DNA of 64,000 nt from CAYGLF01 sp964350945 (GCA_964350945.1 CAYGLF010000002.1:124001-188000); one strand, 5' to 3'; counted from the first letter of the stretch, positions 26,423 to 34,384 are shown. The notes: generated by a model from the letters alone, not told the origin. Translations and numbers: made by a program.

Positions 26423-27703
26423 ATGTTAGATATCAAATTACTCAGGGAATCCAGTTCTGAAATCGAAGCCAAGCTTAAAACGAAAGACCCCACCATTACA
26501 CTACAGCCCATAATAGAGCTTGATGAAGAGGTTCGTAGCCTTAAGACGCAGGTAGACTCGTTAAAAAGTAAGCGCAATGATTTTTCCAAGCAAATAGGGG
26601 AGAAGAAAAGAGCGGGGGAAGAAGTCCAAGATTTACTCGATAAAGTCAGTCAGTATGGAGATCAAATCTTAGATTGTGACACTAAACTTGGAGTGGCCCA
26701 GGAAAAAATAGACTCTTTGATGGCTCTTTTGCCCAATATCCCATGTGATGGGATTAAAGCCTCATTAGACCCTCAAGATAATGTTTGTGTCAAAGAGCAT
26801 GGAGCTCCTACTTCATTTTCATTTCCTATCAAAAATCACCTTGAGTTGAATGAGCGTTTGCACCTCTTTGACTTTGATAGAGGGGCTAAAATGGCAGGAA
26901 CAGGATGGCCGGTTTACAAAGGGATCGGAGCTCGCCTAGAGTGGGGGCTTATCAATATGATGCTCGACTATCATATTCAGAATGGTTTTATGCAGTGGAT
27001 GATGCCTCTTTTAGTCCGCCCATCTATGATGTACGGTTCAGGGCAATTCCCTAAATTCGAAGACCAGGTTTATGCTCTAGAAGACAAGCAGCACAAGCTA
27101 TGCTTGCTTCCTACCGCAGAAGTGGCCCTTAATGCTTTGCACTACGATGAAATTTTTTCGAGTCAAGAGCTTCCCAAAAGATATGTGGCCTACACCCCTT
27201 GCTTTCGCAGAGAAGCTGGAGCGGCTGGGAAAAATGAACGAGGTTTAATTCGTACACATCAGTTTAACAAAGTAGAGATGTTCGCATTTTGTCGTCCCGA
27301 TCAAAGTGATGAGATGTTTGATGCTTTTGTAAAGAGTGCTGAAGAACTCCTGGAGATGTTAGAGCTGCCCTATAAGCGGATGATGTTGGTGACAGGAGAT
27401 ATGTCGTTTCCAGGAACTAAAACAGTGGATGTGGAGGTGTTCTTACCAGGGCAAGAGCGCTATATGGAAGTCTCCTCAGTATCACATTGTAGTGACTTTC
27501 AGTCTCGCCGCTCTAAAACGAGGTTTAAGGAAAAAAATGAAAAGCCACAGCTAGTTCATACACTCAACGGTTCTGGGCTTGCCACCTCAAGAGTGATGGT
27601 TGCGCTTTTAGAAAATCACCAAAAAGAAGATGGTTCTGTAGCCATTCCTAAGCCATTGCAAAAATATATTGGTGGACAAACCATTCTTCACCCACAGTCT
27701 TAG
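26423..27703 (+). CDS. serS: Seryl-tRNA synthetase
   Basis: 426 residues from the ATG at 26423. I prefer this start because family members begin MLD-x-x-LLR, and this gives MLDIKLLRE. An in-frame ATG 30 bases upstream also exists, and neither has a strong ribosome site. The N-terminal coiled-coil tRNA-binding arm spans about 25-105. Class II motif 2 (FRREAGAAGKNERGLIRTHQ) and motif 3 (NGSGLATSRVMVALLEN) are intact. mnmH follows after three bases. Confidence 0.96.
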   Translation: MLDIKLLRESSSEIEAKLKTKDPTITLQPIIELDEEVRSLKTQVDSLKSKRNDFSKQIGEKKRAGEEVQDLLDKVSQYGDQILDCDTKLGVAQEKIDSLMALLPNIPCDGIKASLDPQDNVCVKEHGAPTSFSFPIKNHLELNERLHLFDFDRGAKMAGTGWPVYKGIGARLEWGLINMMLDYHIQNGFMQWMMPLLVRPSMMYGSGQFPKFEDQVYALEDKQHKLCLLPTAEVALNALHYDEIFSSQELPKRYVAYTPCFRREAGAAGKNERGLIRTHQFNKVEMFAFCRPDQSDEMFDAFVKSAEELLEMLELPYKRMMLVTGDMSFPGTKTVDVEVFLPGQERYMEVSSVSHCSDFQSRRSKTRFKEKNEKPQLVHTLNGSGLATSRVMVALLENHQKEDGSVAIPKPLQKYIGGQTILHPQS

Positions 27704-27706
27704 TCT

Positions 27707-28660
27707 ATGGATGCGAGTAAGTCGGTATCAATTCAAGAGTTTCTATCTTCAAAAGGAACCATCATAGATCTTAGGACTCCTCTAGAATTTGAGAAAGGGC
27801 ATATTCCATCTGCGATGAATGTCCCTCTTTTTTCTGATGCTGAGCGTAAAGAAGTCGGCAAAGTTTTTAAATTTCAAGGCCCTTTTAAAGCTATGGAATT
27901 GGGTTTGAAATATGTAGGCCCTAAACTTTCGGAGGTGATTGCACGGCTTGGACAAAATAAAAATCTGCCTCTTAAAATTTATTGCGGTCGAGGTGGAATG
28001 CGTAGCCAGTCCATGGTGTGGCTTTTAAATTTTTGTCGCTTGAAAGTCTGTTCGTTGCAAGGGGGGTATAAGAGTTATCGCCGCTTTGTGCTCGACCTGT
28101 TTCACCATGACTTTGAATGGAGGTGTCTTCAACCCTTTATTGGATGTTTGCTAGATCCTATCGCCCATCAATTAGGTCAAAAACATCAATTTTTGGACAT
28201 AGAGTCCCTGGCAAACTTTAAGATGGAGCATCCCTTTGAAGTTTTGCCAGCCCAGCCTAGCACAGAGCATTTTGAAAATTTAATTGCTGATAAGCTGCTT
28301 TCCTTAGATCCCCGACAACCTATTTGGGTGCGTTATGTTTCTAAGCAACTAGGAGCTTGTAAAATTCCTGGTGCTTTGTCAAAACAATTCAAAACAAGTG
28401 CTTTATATTTACTGCAAAAAGAGCGTTTTTTAAGAGAACAACAACTTACGGAAAAGATACAGAACTTACACCCCCCCACCCTCAAGAGCCAAATCCTCTT
28501 GTTTAAAAAGAAGCTCGGCTCATTTAAGTCTAAGCAGCTTATCGAAGCACTTGAAAACCACCAAGAGGGATTTATCGCAAAAATGCTGGTGGATTACTTC
28601 GATAAGATCCTTCATTTTCATTTGAAAAAACACAAAGGAAGCATTCAACCTTTTGTTTAA
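27707..28660 (+). CDS. Degenerate tRNA 2-selenouridine synthase-like protein (MnmH/SelU) lacking its P-loop
   Basis: 317 residues. The N-terminal rhodanese domain is well kept, with the catalytic Cys93 in CGRGGMRSQS. It is followed by the MnmH-type second domain: WRCLQPFIG, then DIESLANFKM, QPSTEHFENLIADKL and WVRYVSKQLG. Functional MnmH has a Gly-rich P-loop (GGxTGxGKT) after the first of these. Here residues about 146-157 read GCLLDPIAHQLG, with no Lys-Ser/Thr, and the usual Glu/Ser after WV are also changed. It is also some 45 residues shorter than typical MnmH. The frame is intact. It may keep only sulfur-transfer chemistry, or be decaying. Confidence 0.8.
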   Translation: MDASKSVSIQEFLSSKGTIIDLRTPLEFEKGHIPSAMNVPLFSDAERKEVGKVFKFQGPFKAMELGLKYVGPKLSEVIARLGQNKNLPLKIYCGRGGMRSQSMVWLLNFCRLKVCSLQGGYKSYRRFVLDLFHHDFEWRCLQPFIGCLLDPIAHQLGQKHQFLDIESLANFKMEHPFEVLPAQPSTEHFENLIADKLLSLDPRQPIWVRYVSKQLGACKIPGALSKQFKTSALYLLQKERFLREQQLTEKIQNLHPPTLKSQILLFKKKLGSFKSKQLIEALENHQEGFIAKMLVDYFDKILHFHLKKHKGSIQPFV

Positions 28661-28662
28661 CC

Positions 28663-29499
28663 TCAATATTCAGAAAAATGGCTCTCTGGAAGTGTTTGCC
28701 CTCCATCCACAGTTAAGCTTTGGCCTGTAATGAAATCAGCTCGATGAGAGGCAAGGAAAAGAGTGGCATGGGCAATGTCTTCAACTGTTCCGAGTTTATT
28801 AGCAGGAATGGCTCGTGTCATACTTGTTAGATACTCCTTTCCAAGCTCACTAAGGCCTTCTGTTAAAATATTTCCCGGCTCAACGGAATTGATTTGGATA
28901 TTATATTTTGCAAGTTCAATGGCAGCCGTTTTGATAAAGCCAGACACCCCTCCTTTAGATGCTGTATAATGAGAAAATCCAGGAAGCCCAGTAATAGGTC
29001 CTGATATAGAGGAGGTGATTACAATTTTACCTCCTCTTTGACTTTTCATTGCTGGAATGCATCGATTGACCATCAAAAAGGTGCTTGTTAAATTGACTTG
29101 GATCACGCGGTTCCACTCTTCTAAAGTCATGTCTTCTAAACGCACTTCTGGATAGATCCCTGCATTATGACATAACACATCGATGTGACCAAAAGCGGAG
29201 AGTGTTTGATCAATCACCTTTTGAACTGCATTTGAGCAACCAACATCTGCTAGAAGAACTAAAGCATGCCCCCCTTGCTCGGTAATTTCTTGATGAACAA
29301 GCTGAAGATCTGATTCATTTCTTGCAACAAGTATGACCGTAGCACCTTCTTGAGCAAATGTTTTTGCTATGCCTTTACCGATCCCTCTAGAGGCTCCTGT
29401 AACAATGACAACCTGATCCTCAAAAAGTGGCGCTGATGTAAGCGCGCTTGTAGTTAAAAAAGCTGCTAAAAAGATGATGAGATAAGAATTAATTTTCAT
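28663..29499 (-). CDS. Short-chain dehydrogenase/reductase with a signal peptide
   Basis: 278 residues. A classical SDR is present: the cofactor loop TGASRGIGKGIA at about residues 34-45, NAG (in CHNAGIYPEV), the catalytic Ser in ITSSISG and YTASKGG. A C-terminal DGGQTLPE segment completes the fold. Like FabG it could reduce a ketone with NAD(P)H. Unusually the protein begins SYLIIFLAAFLTTSALTSAP, a good signal peptide, so it is probably exported. The gene converges with mnmH, with two bases between stops. The substrate is unknown. Confidence 0.87.
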   Translation of the reverse strand: MKINSYLIIFLAAFLTTSALTSAPLFEDQVVIVTGASRGIGKGIAKTFAQEGATVILVARNESDLQLVHQEITEQGGHALVLLADVGCSNAVQKVIDQTLSAFGHIDVLCHNAGIYPEVRLEDMTLEEWNRVIQVNLTSTFLMVNRCIPAMKSQRGGKIVITSSISGPITGLPGFSHYTASKGGVSGFIKTAAIELAKYNIQINSVEPGNILTEGLSELGKEYLTSMTRAIPANKLGTVEDIAHATLFLASHRADFITGQSLTVDGGQTLPESHFSEY

Positions 29500-29570
29500 A
29501 AAAGTCCCTTTATTTAAATTTTAAAAAACGTATTTTTAGTTTACTTAAATGCAAGTGAAACAAAAGTGTA

Positions 29571-29933
29571 TTATTTTTTTTGATAGTCAAATACCTCTAA
29601 TACTTCTTTCGCTCTTTTCATAATCTTGGCCCACTCAGGAGTGTCTATAAAAAAAGGAGGCCAAGAAGAGTGTTCGTCACAAAAGATATCAAACTCATCA
29701 CTGAATTTTTTTAAAATATGATATTGAGTTGCTGATAGTCCGTAGGATTGAGGGTTTTCAAGGATTGGGTCTAAATCATCGAACAGCACACAAACGGTTT
29801 CATCAAAGTCATCTACTTCAGGGCCTTCTCCTCTAATCCAGACCCTTTTTTGATATTCTTTATTTGATATATGAGAGATTTTCCTCCAAGTTCGTTGAAG
29901 AATATGCATTATCTGTTCGTTGTTTAGATCCAT
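29571..29933 (-). CDS. Immunity protein, second copy, paired with the orphan toxin tip
   Basis: 120 residues, acidic. It is homologous to the protein at 30240-30617. Both share YQKRVWIRGEGPEVDDFDET and YGLSATQYHILKKFSDE, and nearly all of the C-terminal 50 residues. They differ in the first 20 residues and in a central block (about 48-63), where specificity may lie. It starts five bases after the orphan toxin stop, so it is coupled to it. In polymorphic-toxin loci a small acidic gene directly after a toxin module is usually its immunity gene; the assignment rests on that context. Confidence 0.7.
   Translation of the reverse strand: MDLNNEQIMHILQRTWRKISHISNKEYQKRVWIRGEGPEVDDFDETVCVLFDDLDPILENPQSYGLSATQYHILKKFSDEFDIFCDEHSSWPPFFIDTPEWAKIMKRAKEVLEVFDYQKK
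29591..29738. repeat. 148-bp direct repeat, copy 1 (immunity gene 3' part)
   Basis: Nearly identical to 30275-30422; by eye only two mismatches over 148 bases. It covers the 3' portions of the two immunity genes. The copies are 684 bases apart. Confidence 0.9.
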
Positions 29934-29938
29934 TACTA

Positions 29939-30259
29939 CTACTCTTTAAAAACAAATTCATTAATTGGGAGATGTGCTGTGGGGGCCTCAGAGTTCACGA
30001 TATTTCCATCTTTATCCAAGTACATACCGTCTTTCACTTGAACAACATAAGGCTTTTTTTGGTGCAAATTAGAACTATGTGGTTTACCTGGCATAATCCT
30101 GACTGAAGTTTTAGTATTAGTGGGGTGTACGTATTTCATTCCAACTCCTTTTTTAGTAATTTGTACTAAAAAATTTTCAGGTATTCCTTGAGGTCTTGGG
30201 AACGTAGGGATGCCTGATTGTTGGATGATTTCTTGCATTCTAGGTGTTGTTTTCATCAT
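29939..30259 (-). CDS. Orphan toxin C-terminal module
   Basis: 106 residues, homologous along its whole length to the last 100 residues of the large protein at 30620-32863. Shared blocks are SGIPTFPRPQGIPENFLVQI (T for the first S in the large copy), R-x-MPGK-x-HS-x-NLHQ and AH-(L/I)-PI-x-x-F-x-F. The region has the look of Rhs/CDI C-terminal toxin domains I remember (R-x-MPG ... PY ... DG ... HIPL-x-F). It has no delivery domain and no good ribosome site; its ATG overlaps the end of immunity gene 1 by 20 bases. This matches the orphan toxin modules known behind CdiA and Rhs genes. Confidence 0.72.
   Translation of the reverse strand: MMKTTPRMQEIIQQSGIPTFPRPQGIPENFLVQITKKGVGMKYVHPTNTKTSVRIMPGKPHSSNLHQKKPYVVQVKDGMYLDKDGNIVNSEAPTAHLPINEFVFKE
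30162..30216. repeat. 55-bp exact repeat, copy 1 (orphan toxin tip)
   Basis: Identical over 55 bases to 30843-30897 in the full-length toxin gene. It encodes the conserved FPRPQGIPENFLVQ region that begins the toxin module. Confidence 0.9.
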
Positions 30260-30617
30260 GTTTTTGGTAGTTGAATACCTCTAATACTTCTTTCGCTCTT
30301 TTCATAATCTTGGCCCACTCAGGAGTGTCTATAAAAAAAGGGGGCCAAGAAGAGTGTTCGTCACAAAAGATATCAAGCTCATCACTGAATTTTTTTAAAA
30401 TATGATATTGAGTTGCTGATAGACCGTATGTTTTATAATCTTCAAGTATAGGTCTTCCAGTATCAAAAAAATAATTACAGGTTTCGTCGAAGTCGTCAAC
30501 CTCAGGACCTTCTCCTCTAATCCAAACTCTTTTTTGATATTCTTTATCTGAGATTCTTTCAGTTTTTCTTAAAACTAAATTTAGGATATTTTTAATAGAT
30601 TCTTTAGATAGTTGCAT
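30240..30617 (-). CDS. Immunity protein, first copy, next to the full-length toxin
   Basis: 125 residues, acidic, starting two bases after the toxin stop with AGGAA ahead of its ATG. It is homologous to the 29571-29933 protein. The central block here reads CNYFFDTGRPILEDYKT, against VCVLFDDLDPILENPQS in the other copy, while the flanks are almost identical. It is the presumed antidote to the toxin encoded just upstream. No DNA-binding or enzymatic motif is visible. Confidence 0.72.
   Translation of the reverse strand: MQLSKESIKNILNLVLRKTERISDKEYQKRVWIRGEGPEVDDFDETCNYFFDTGRPILEDYKTYGLSATQYHILKKFSDELDIFCDEHSSWPPFFIDTPEWAKIMKRAKEVLEVFNYQKHDENNT
30275..30422. repeat. 148-bp direct repeat, copy 2 (immunity gene 3' part)
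   Basis: Partner of 29591-29738, offset 684 bases. Together with the 55-bp repeat, offset 681, it shows that a toxin-tip plus immunity unit of about 680 bases was duplicated in tandem. Confidence 0.9.
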
Positions 30618-30619
30618 AG

Positions 30620-32863
30620 TTAATTCCTAAATTGAAAGTCTTTAATTGGAATGTGGGCTTCAGGTACTGCATCCAAAACAAATTCTCCAAGTAGATTGTA
30701 AGCCATACCATCTTTCATATGAATGATATAAGGGTTTTGTTGATGTAAGTTTGGACTGTGTAGCTTTCCTGGCATAACTCGAATTAAAGTTTGCTTGTTA
30801 TGGGGGTGTATGTACTTCATGCCGGCGCCCTTATCCGTTATCTGTACTAAAAAATTTTCAGGTATTCCTTGAGGTCTTGGGAACGTAGGGATGCCTGTTT
30901 GCTGTATGAGCTCTCTTATTTTGGCCTCTGGCATAAATTGGTTTTTGTAAGGTTTTAATGCTTTTTGAGCTTTTTCTAAAAGCTCAAATGATTCTTGCAT
31001 TAATGGAGTTTTAAATTGGTCTGTATAAATTTTTTGAAGATGGCTCTCTAGCTCGCCGGCTTGCTTTAATTTAAACATCTCCCGAGTACTTAATTCTGTT
31101 TCATTGGCAATATAGGCTATTTTCTGATTCTTCTGAACTACTTCTGCTACTTGGGTGCTATTCTCTAGAGTTGCCATTGATTCAAGAACTAGGGTGCTTT
31201 CAGCTTTTTGAACGTTTTTTGAAATTTTGACGAGCTCTTTAGCCCCTTTCACTCCTTTTGAAGTGGCTTTTGCAACGGCGCCAGGAATAAAAAGATCAGT
31301 ACCTAACTTACCAATTGCGTAACCGGCAAGTTTGCCTCTTTGATCAGCCGGTAGAGTCTTCCATTCAGTGGCCAGCTGGTAAGCTTCTGGAGAAAGTGTT
31401 TCACAAAGCTCTCCCCATTGATCTGATAAGGCGAGGTGACTGAGTTCTTCAAATGCATTGAAAGCGTGTTCCGTGGTGCGGATAGGGTGTTTGATAAGGT
31501 CAACTGCAAGAAGTGCCCAGTGAGATGCAGAATCTTTAGCTCCTCTTACGAGCTCTGAAACAAAGTTTTTACTAAAATCAGAAGTAAGTTTTAAGTTCGT
31601 TTGATCTGTAGTGAGACGGTCATATTTTTTAAAGTCGTTTAAAAATGCATCGTAATTTTCAAGCTCAAAATGAGCGATACTTCTTTGTAAATATGCGTCG
31701 CTGTAGCTGGGATCAGATTCAATTGTTTGATCTAGGATATCAAGAGCATCAGTGTATACTGAAAGAGGGAAGCTATTTTCATCGTTTAAAAATGAAAGAG
31801 AAAGACAGGGGGTTTTTTCTGCCAAACTTTCTGATGCAATATATTGTAGTGCTTTTTTAGGGATCTCACAAAATTGATCACAATTTTTGTGATCGTCTTG
31901 ATGTTGGTAAAAAATAAAAAGATCATTTTGAGAGCAGGCAGCATCTAGTCTTTGAAAAGCGTGAGTTTTTAAAATCCCTTCATCGCCACTTTTAAAGTCA
32001 GTGTGAGAGCTAAAATAAGCGAGAGCTTCAGTAGAAAGTTCTCGCAGCCCCTCGTTACCTTTTCCAGTTTGTATAAAACTATTTAAAAACTCAACATGCC
32101 CGAGACATTTTTTTACTGTGTCTTCCTGGTCTATATGGAAATGATTTTCAGCTTCTTCGTTAAGTGGAAAAAATTTCATAGTTGAACCCTTGCATGCGGT
32201 ATGGTCATCTGTATGGAAAACTTTGGCAAAGAAACGAAATTTTTTACTTTTTGGATCTTCAAGGCCAATCGAGGTTGTGATACATTTATAATAATCAGAA
32301 GAGTTTTGCTCATAAGCTTTAATATGTTTTTCAGATTCCTCGCGTGCTCTTTGACGTTTGTTCTTGGATTTAATCTCATAGTTATTGTAAAGATCGTGCC
32401 CAAGGCACACACGCTTTATCTGATAAGGAGCTTTTTTTAGAGGGTCTAAAGTAATGTGTGCTATTTGGTTTAAAACATATAGAATCTTTGATTGATGGAT
32501 TTCCCAAAGAGAAATGTTCCATTGTTGGGGGTGTGGAGGTGGAAGGTTTCTAGATGCAGAAGGCTCCCTTTCAAATTCATATTCTCGAGAGTTATCTATA
32601 TTGGGGTAGTTTTGAATTTCAAGTTCCCGATATAGCCACCAGTCTTGTATCTGGTAAGACTGCCCATCGTGGTTGACATAAGTGTGTATTTGAGGCTTGA
32701 TTTCTTGGGTGTAATTCAAGCTATAGGCGTTGGAGTGAATATATTCAGAATACGTTTTTGTAAGCTCATCAAGCGACGGTTGATATATATCAGGAAACTC
32801 TGGATTATCAGAACAACGGTTGGCATCATGAAACATATAGTGTTGGCACTCTACAGAACTCAC
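30620..32863 (-). CDS. Large polymorphic toxin with a swappable C-terminal module
   Basis: 747 residues. The N-terminal 330 or so are unrecognised and polar with no signal peptide. Residues about 365-430 contain a TPR-like unit (AYLQRSIAHFELENYDAFLNDF). About 500-545 hold RGKLAGYAIGKLGTDLFIPG, a pre-toxin-type helical segment. A coiled-coil stretch follows, and the final 100 residues are the toxin module shared with 29939-30259. Conserved His, Arg and Lys in R-x-MPGK-x-HS-x-NLHQ are candidate catalytic residues. The start is a GTG with AAGGA just upstream and an in-frame stop eight codons before it. Delivery route is unknown; type III export is possible. Confidence 0.75.
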   Translation of the reverse strand: MSSVECQHYMFHDANRCSDNPEFPDIYQPSLDELTKTYSEYIHSNAYSLNYTQEIKPQIHTYVNHDGQSYQIQDWWLYRELEIQNYPNIDNSREYEFEREPSASRNLPPPHPQQWNISLWEIHQSKILYVLNQIAHITLDPLKKAPYQIKRVCLGHDLYNNYEIKSKNKRQRAREESEKHIKAYEQNSSDYYKCITTSIGLEDPKSKKFRFFAKVFHTDDHTACKGSTMKFFPLNEEAENHFHIDQEDTVKKCLGHVEFLNSFIQTGKGNEGLRELSTEALAYFSSHTDFKSGDEGILKTHAFQRLDAACSQNDLFIFYQHQDDHKNCDQFCEIPKKALQYIASESLAEKTPCLSLSFLNDENSFPLSVYTDALDILDQTIESDPSYSDAYLQRSIAHFELENYDAFLNDFKKYDRLTTDQTNLKLTSDFSKNFVSELVRGAKDSASHWALLAVDLIKHPIRTTEHAFNAFEELSHLALSDQWGELCETLSPEAYQLATEWKTLPADQRGKLAGYAIGKLGTDLFIPGAVAKATSKGVKGAKELVKISKNVQKAESTLVLESMATLENSTQVAEVVQKNQKIAYIANETELSTREMFKLKQAGELESHLQKIYTDQFKTPLMQESFELLEKAQKALKPYKNQFMPEAKIRELIQQTGIPTFPRPQGIPENFLVQITDKGAGMKYIHPHNKQTLIRVMPGKLHSPNLHQQNPYIIHMKDGMAYNLLGEFVLDAVPEAHIPIKDFQFRN
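30843..30897. repeat. 55-bp exact repeat, copy 2 (full-length toxin tip)
   Basis: Partner of 30162-30216. Its position at the junction of pre-toxin and toxin module makes it a natural site for recombination between the two tips. Confidence 0.9.
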
Positions 32864-32909
32864 AGCATCCTTACGGTTGTATTCTCACTTACCTGATACT
32901 TTAGATGTA

Positions 32910-32924
32910 ATCCTTGGTAAGGAT
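32910..32924. promoter_or_regulatory. Inverted repeat upstream of the toxin gene
   Basis: ATCCTT-ggt-AAGGAT, a perfect six-base inverted repeat 47 bases upstream of the toxin GTG. AAGGAT also occurs again at the toxin ribosome site. It could be an operator; no regulator is encoded nearby. Confidence 0.3.
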
Positions 32925-32997
32925 AACTTTTAAAGTCAGTTTTTTTATAGGAAAATTTTGTGATTGTTTTAGTCATTGACTTTTACAGTGGAGGCCA

Positions 32998-33009
32998 CAT
33001 CGATCGATG
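32998..33009. promoter_or_regulatory. Perfect 12-bp palindrome in the divergent toxin/aminopeptidase intergenic region
   Basis: CATCGATCGATG lies midway in the 240-base gap between the toxin gene and the M18 aminopeptidase gene. It is more GC-rich than its surroundings. A protein-binding site is possible but unsupported beyond symmetry. Confidence 0.25.
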
Positions 33010-33103
33010 CTTTTTATTCATTTAAGATGTATGTGGTGGTTGAAAATATAAAAATGTAAACACACTTGATTAAAAGGTAAAAAAACTGTTATTATAATTT
33101 ACC

Positions 33104-34375
33104 ATGATGGATTTATTACAATTTTTAGAGCATTCACCAACTTATTTTCATGCCACTGAACTTGCTAAAAAAGAGCTTGCTTCAAAGGGATTTACTGAGC
33201 TTAAAGAGCACAAAGATTTTAAGCTTAAACCTTCTGGGAAATACTTTGTAGTGCGTGATGAAAGTGCTTTGATCGCTTTTATCACTCCAGCAAAAGAAAT
33301 CCAACAAGCAGCTATTTTGATGAGTCATTCAGACAGTCCTGCTTTTCGAATTAAGCCTCATGGAGAATTTCAAGAAGACAACATGCTTTTATGGGCACTA
33401 GAGGTTTATGGATCACCGATTTATTCTTCATGGATGAACCGAGACTGCGGGTTTGCAGGGCGCGTGTTTTATGAGAAAGACGGGAAGGTTGATAGTTCTT
33501 TAATCAATATTGATGATGCTCCTGTGATGATCACTCAGCTTCCTATTCATATTGATCGCACGGTAAATTCAGAGGGAACCAAAGTTTGTGCTAAAAAGCA
33601 CCTGAGCGCTTTGGCCACTTTAGTGGATGGAAAAGCAAAAAAAAAGGAGTATTTGCTCTCTCTTCTTGAAAAAAAAGTGAAAAGCAAAACGATTCTAGGG
33701 CATGATTTATTTTTGTATCCTTTAGACCCTCCTCGCTTTTTGGGGGATCAAAAAGACTTATTTGCATCTGCTCGTATTGATAACTTAGTGAGTATGCGGG
33801 CGAGCTTAGATGCCATTTTAAAACAAAAGACGAGCCAGCATCAGCTGAATATGATTTATGTTCCGTGCCATGAGGAGATCGGTTCTAAAACCTTTAGCGG
33901 TGCAGACTCTTTATTCTTTAAAAGTATTTTTAAAAGAATATGTTATCACTTTGACTCTTCATACGAAAATTTTCAAAAATGTATATCACAGTCTCTGGCG
34001 TTATCGATTGATGGATCTCATGCTTTAGACCCCAAAAGTAAGGATTATTTTGATCTTCAACATACGCCGTTACTTGGGGGTGGAATTGCGATTAAAATTG
34101 ATGCAAGTGCAGCCTATGCTTATTCTGCAAAAATTGTTGCCAATATCAGGAGTTTAGCTCGTAAAAACCATATAAAATTACAGAATTTTGTCAAAAAAGG
34201 CGATGGTCGACAAGGAAGTACGATAGGCCCTATTTTTGTTGAAAAAATGGGGATTCAAACTCTGGATTTGGGACTGGCCCAGCTTTCGATGCATTCAATT
34301 CGTGAAGTTGCTTCTTGCCGGGATTATCAACAATTAGTTAAACTGTTAGGTCTAGTTTTAAAGAATCAACTTTAA
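33104..34375 (+). CDS. M18 family aminopeptidase
   Basis: 423 residues of a dinuclear zinc aminopeptidase. SHSDSPAFRIKP corresponds to the metal-binding HxD motif, CHEEIGSKTFSGADS carries the catalytic Glu pair, and the C-terminal SMHSIREVAS contains the last metal His (family form MHS-x-RE). It removes N-terminal residues, often acidic ones in this family, probably in the cytoplasm. No ribosome site precedes the ATG, while TATAAT lies at 33093-33098. A leaderless or very short-leader mRNA is possible, though no well-spaced -35 element is present. Confidence 0.92.
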   Translation: MMDLLQFLEHSPTYFHATELAKKELASKGFTELKEHKDFKLKPSGKYFVVRDESALIAFITPAKEIQQAAILMSHSDSPAFRIKPHGEFQEDNMLLWALEVYGSPIYSSWMNRDCGFAGRVFYEKDGKVDSSLINIDDAPVMITQLPIHIDRTVNSEGTKVCAKKHLSALATLVDGKAKKKEYLLSLLEKKVKSKTILGHDLFLYPLDPPRFLGDQKDLFASARIDNLVSMRASLDAILKQKTSQHQLNMIYVPCHEEIGSKTFSGADSLFFKSIFKRICYHFDSSYENFQKCISQSLALSIDGSHALDPKSKDYFDLQHTPLLGGGIAIKIDASAAYAYSAKIVANIRSLARKNHIKLQNFVKKGDGRQGSTIGPIFVEKMGIQTLDLGLAQLSMHSIREVASCRDYQQLVKLLGLVLKNQL

Positions 34376-34384
34376 TCATGGACC

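Noticed and set aside
29939..30259. Orphan toxin tip read as a decayed pseudogene
   Set aside because: The frame is intact, key residues are kept, and a matching immunity gene follows directly, so a functional orphan module fits better.
33066..33098. TTGATT plus TATAAT as a promoter for the M18 aminopeptidase
   Set aside because: The spacer is 21 bases, too long for a normal promoter. The TATAAT is noted in the gene entry only as a hint of a short leader.
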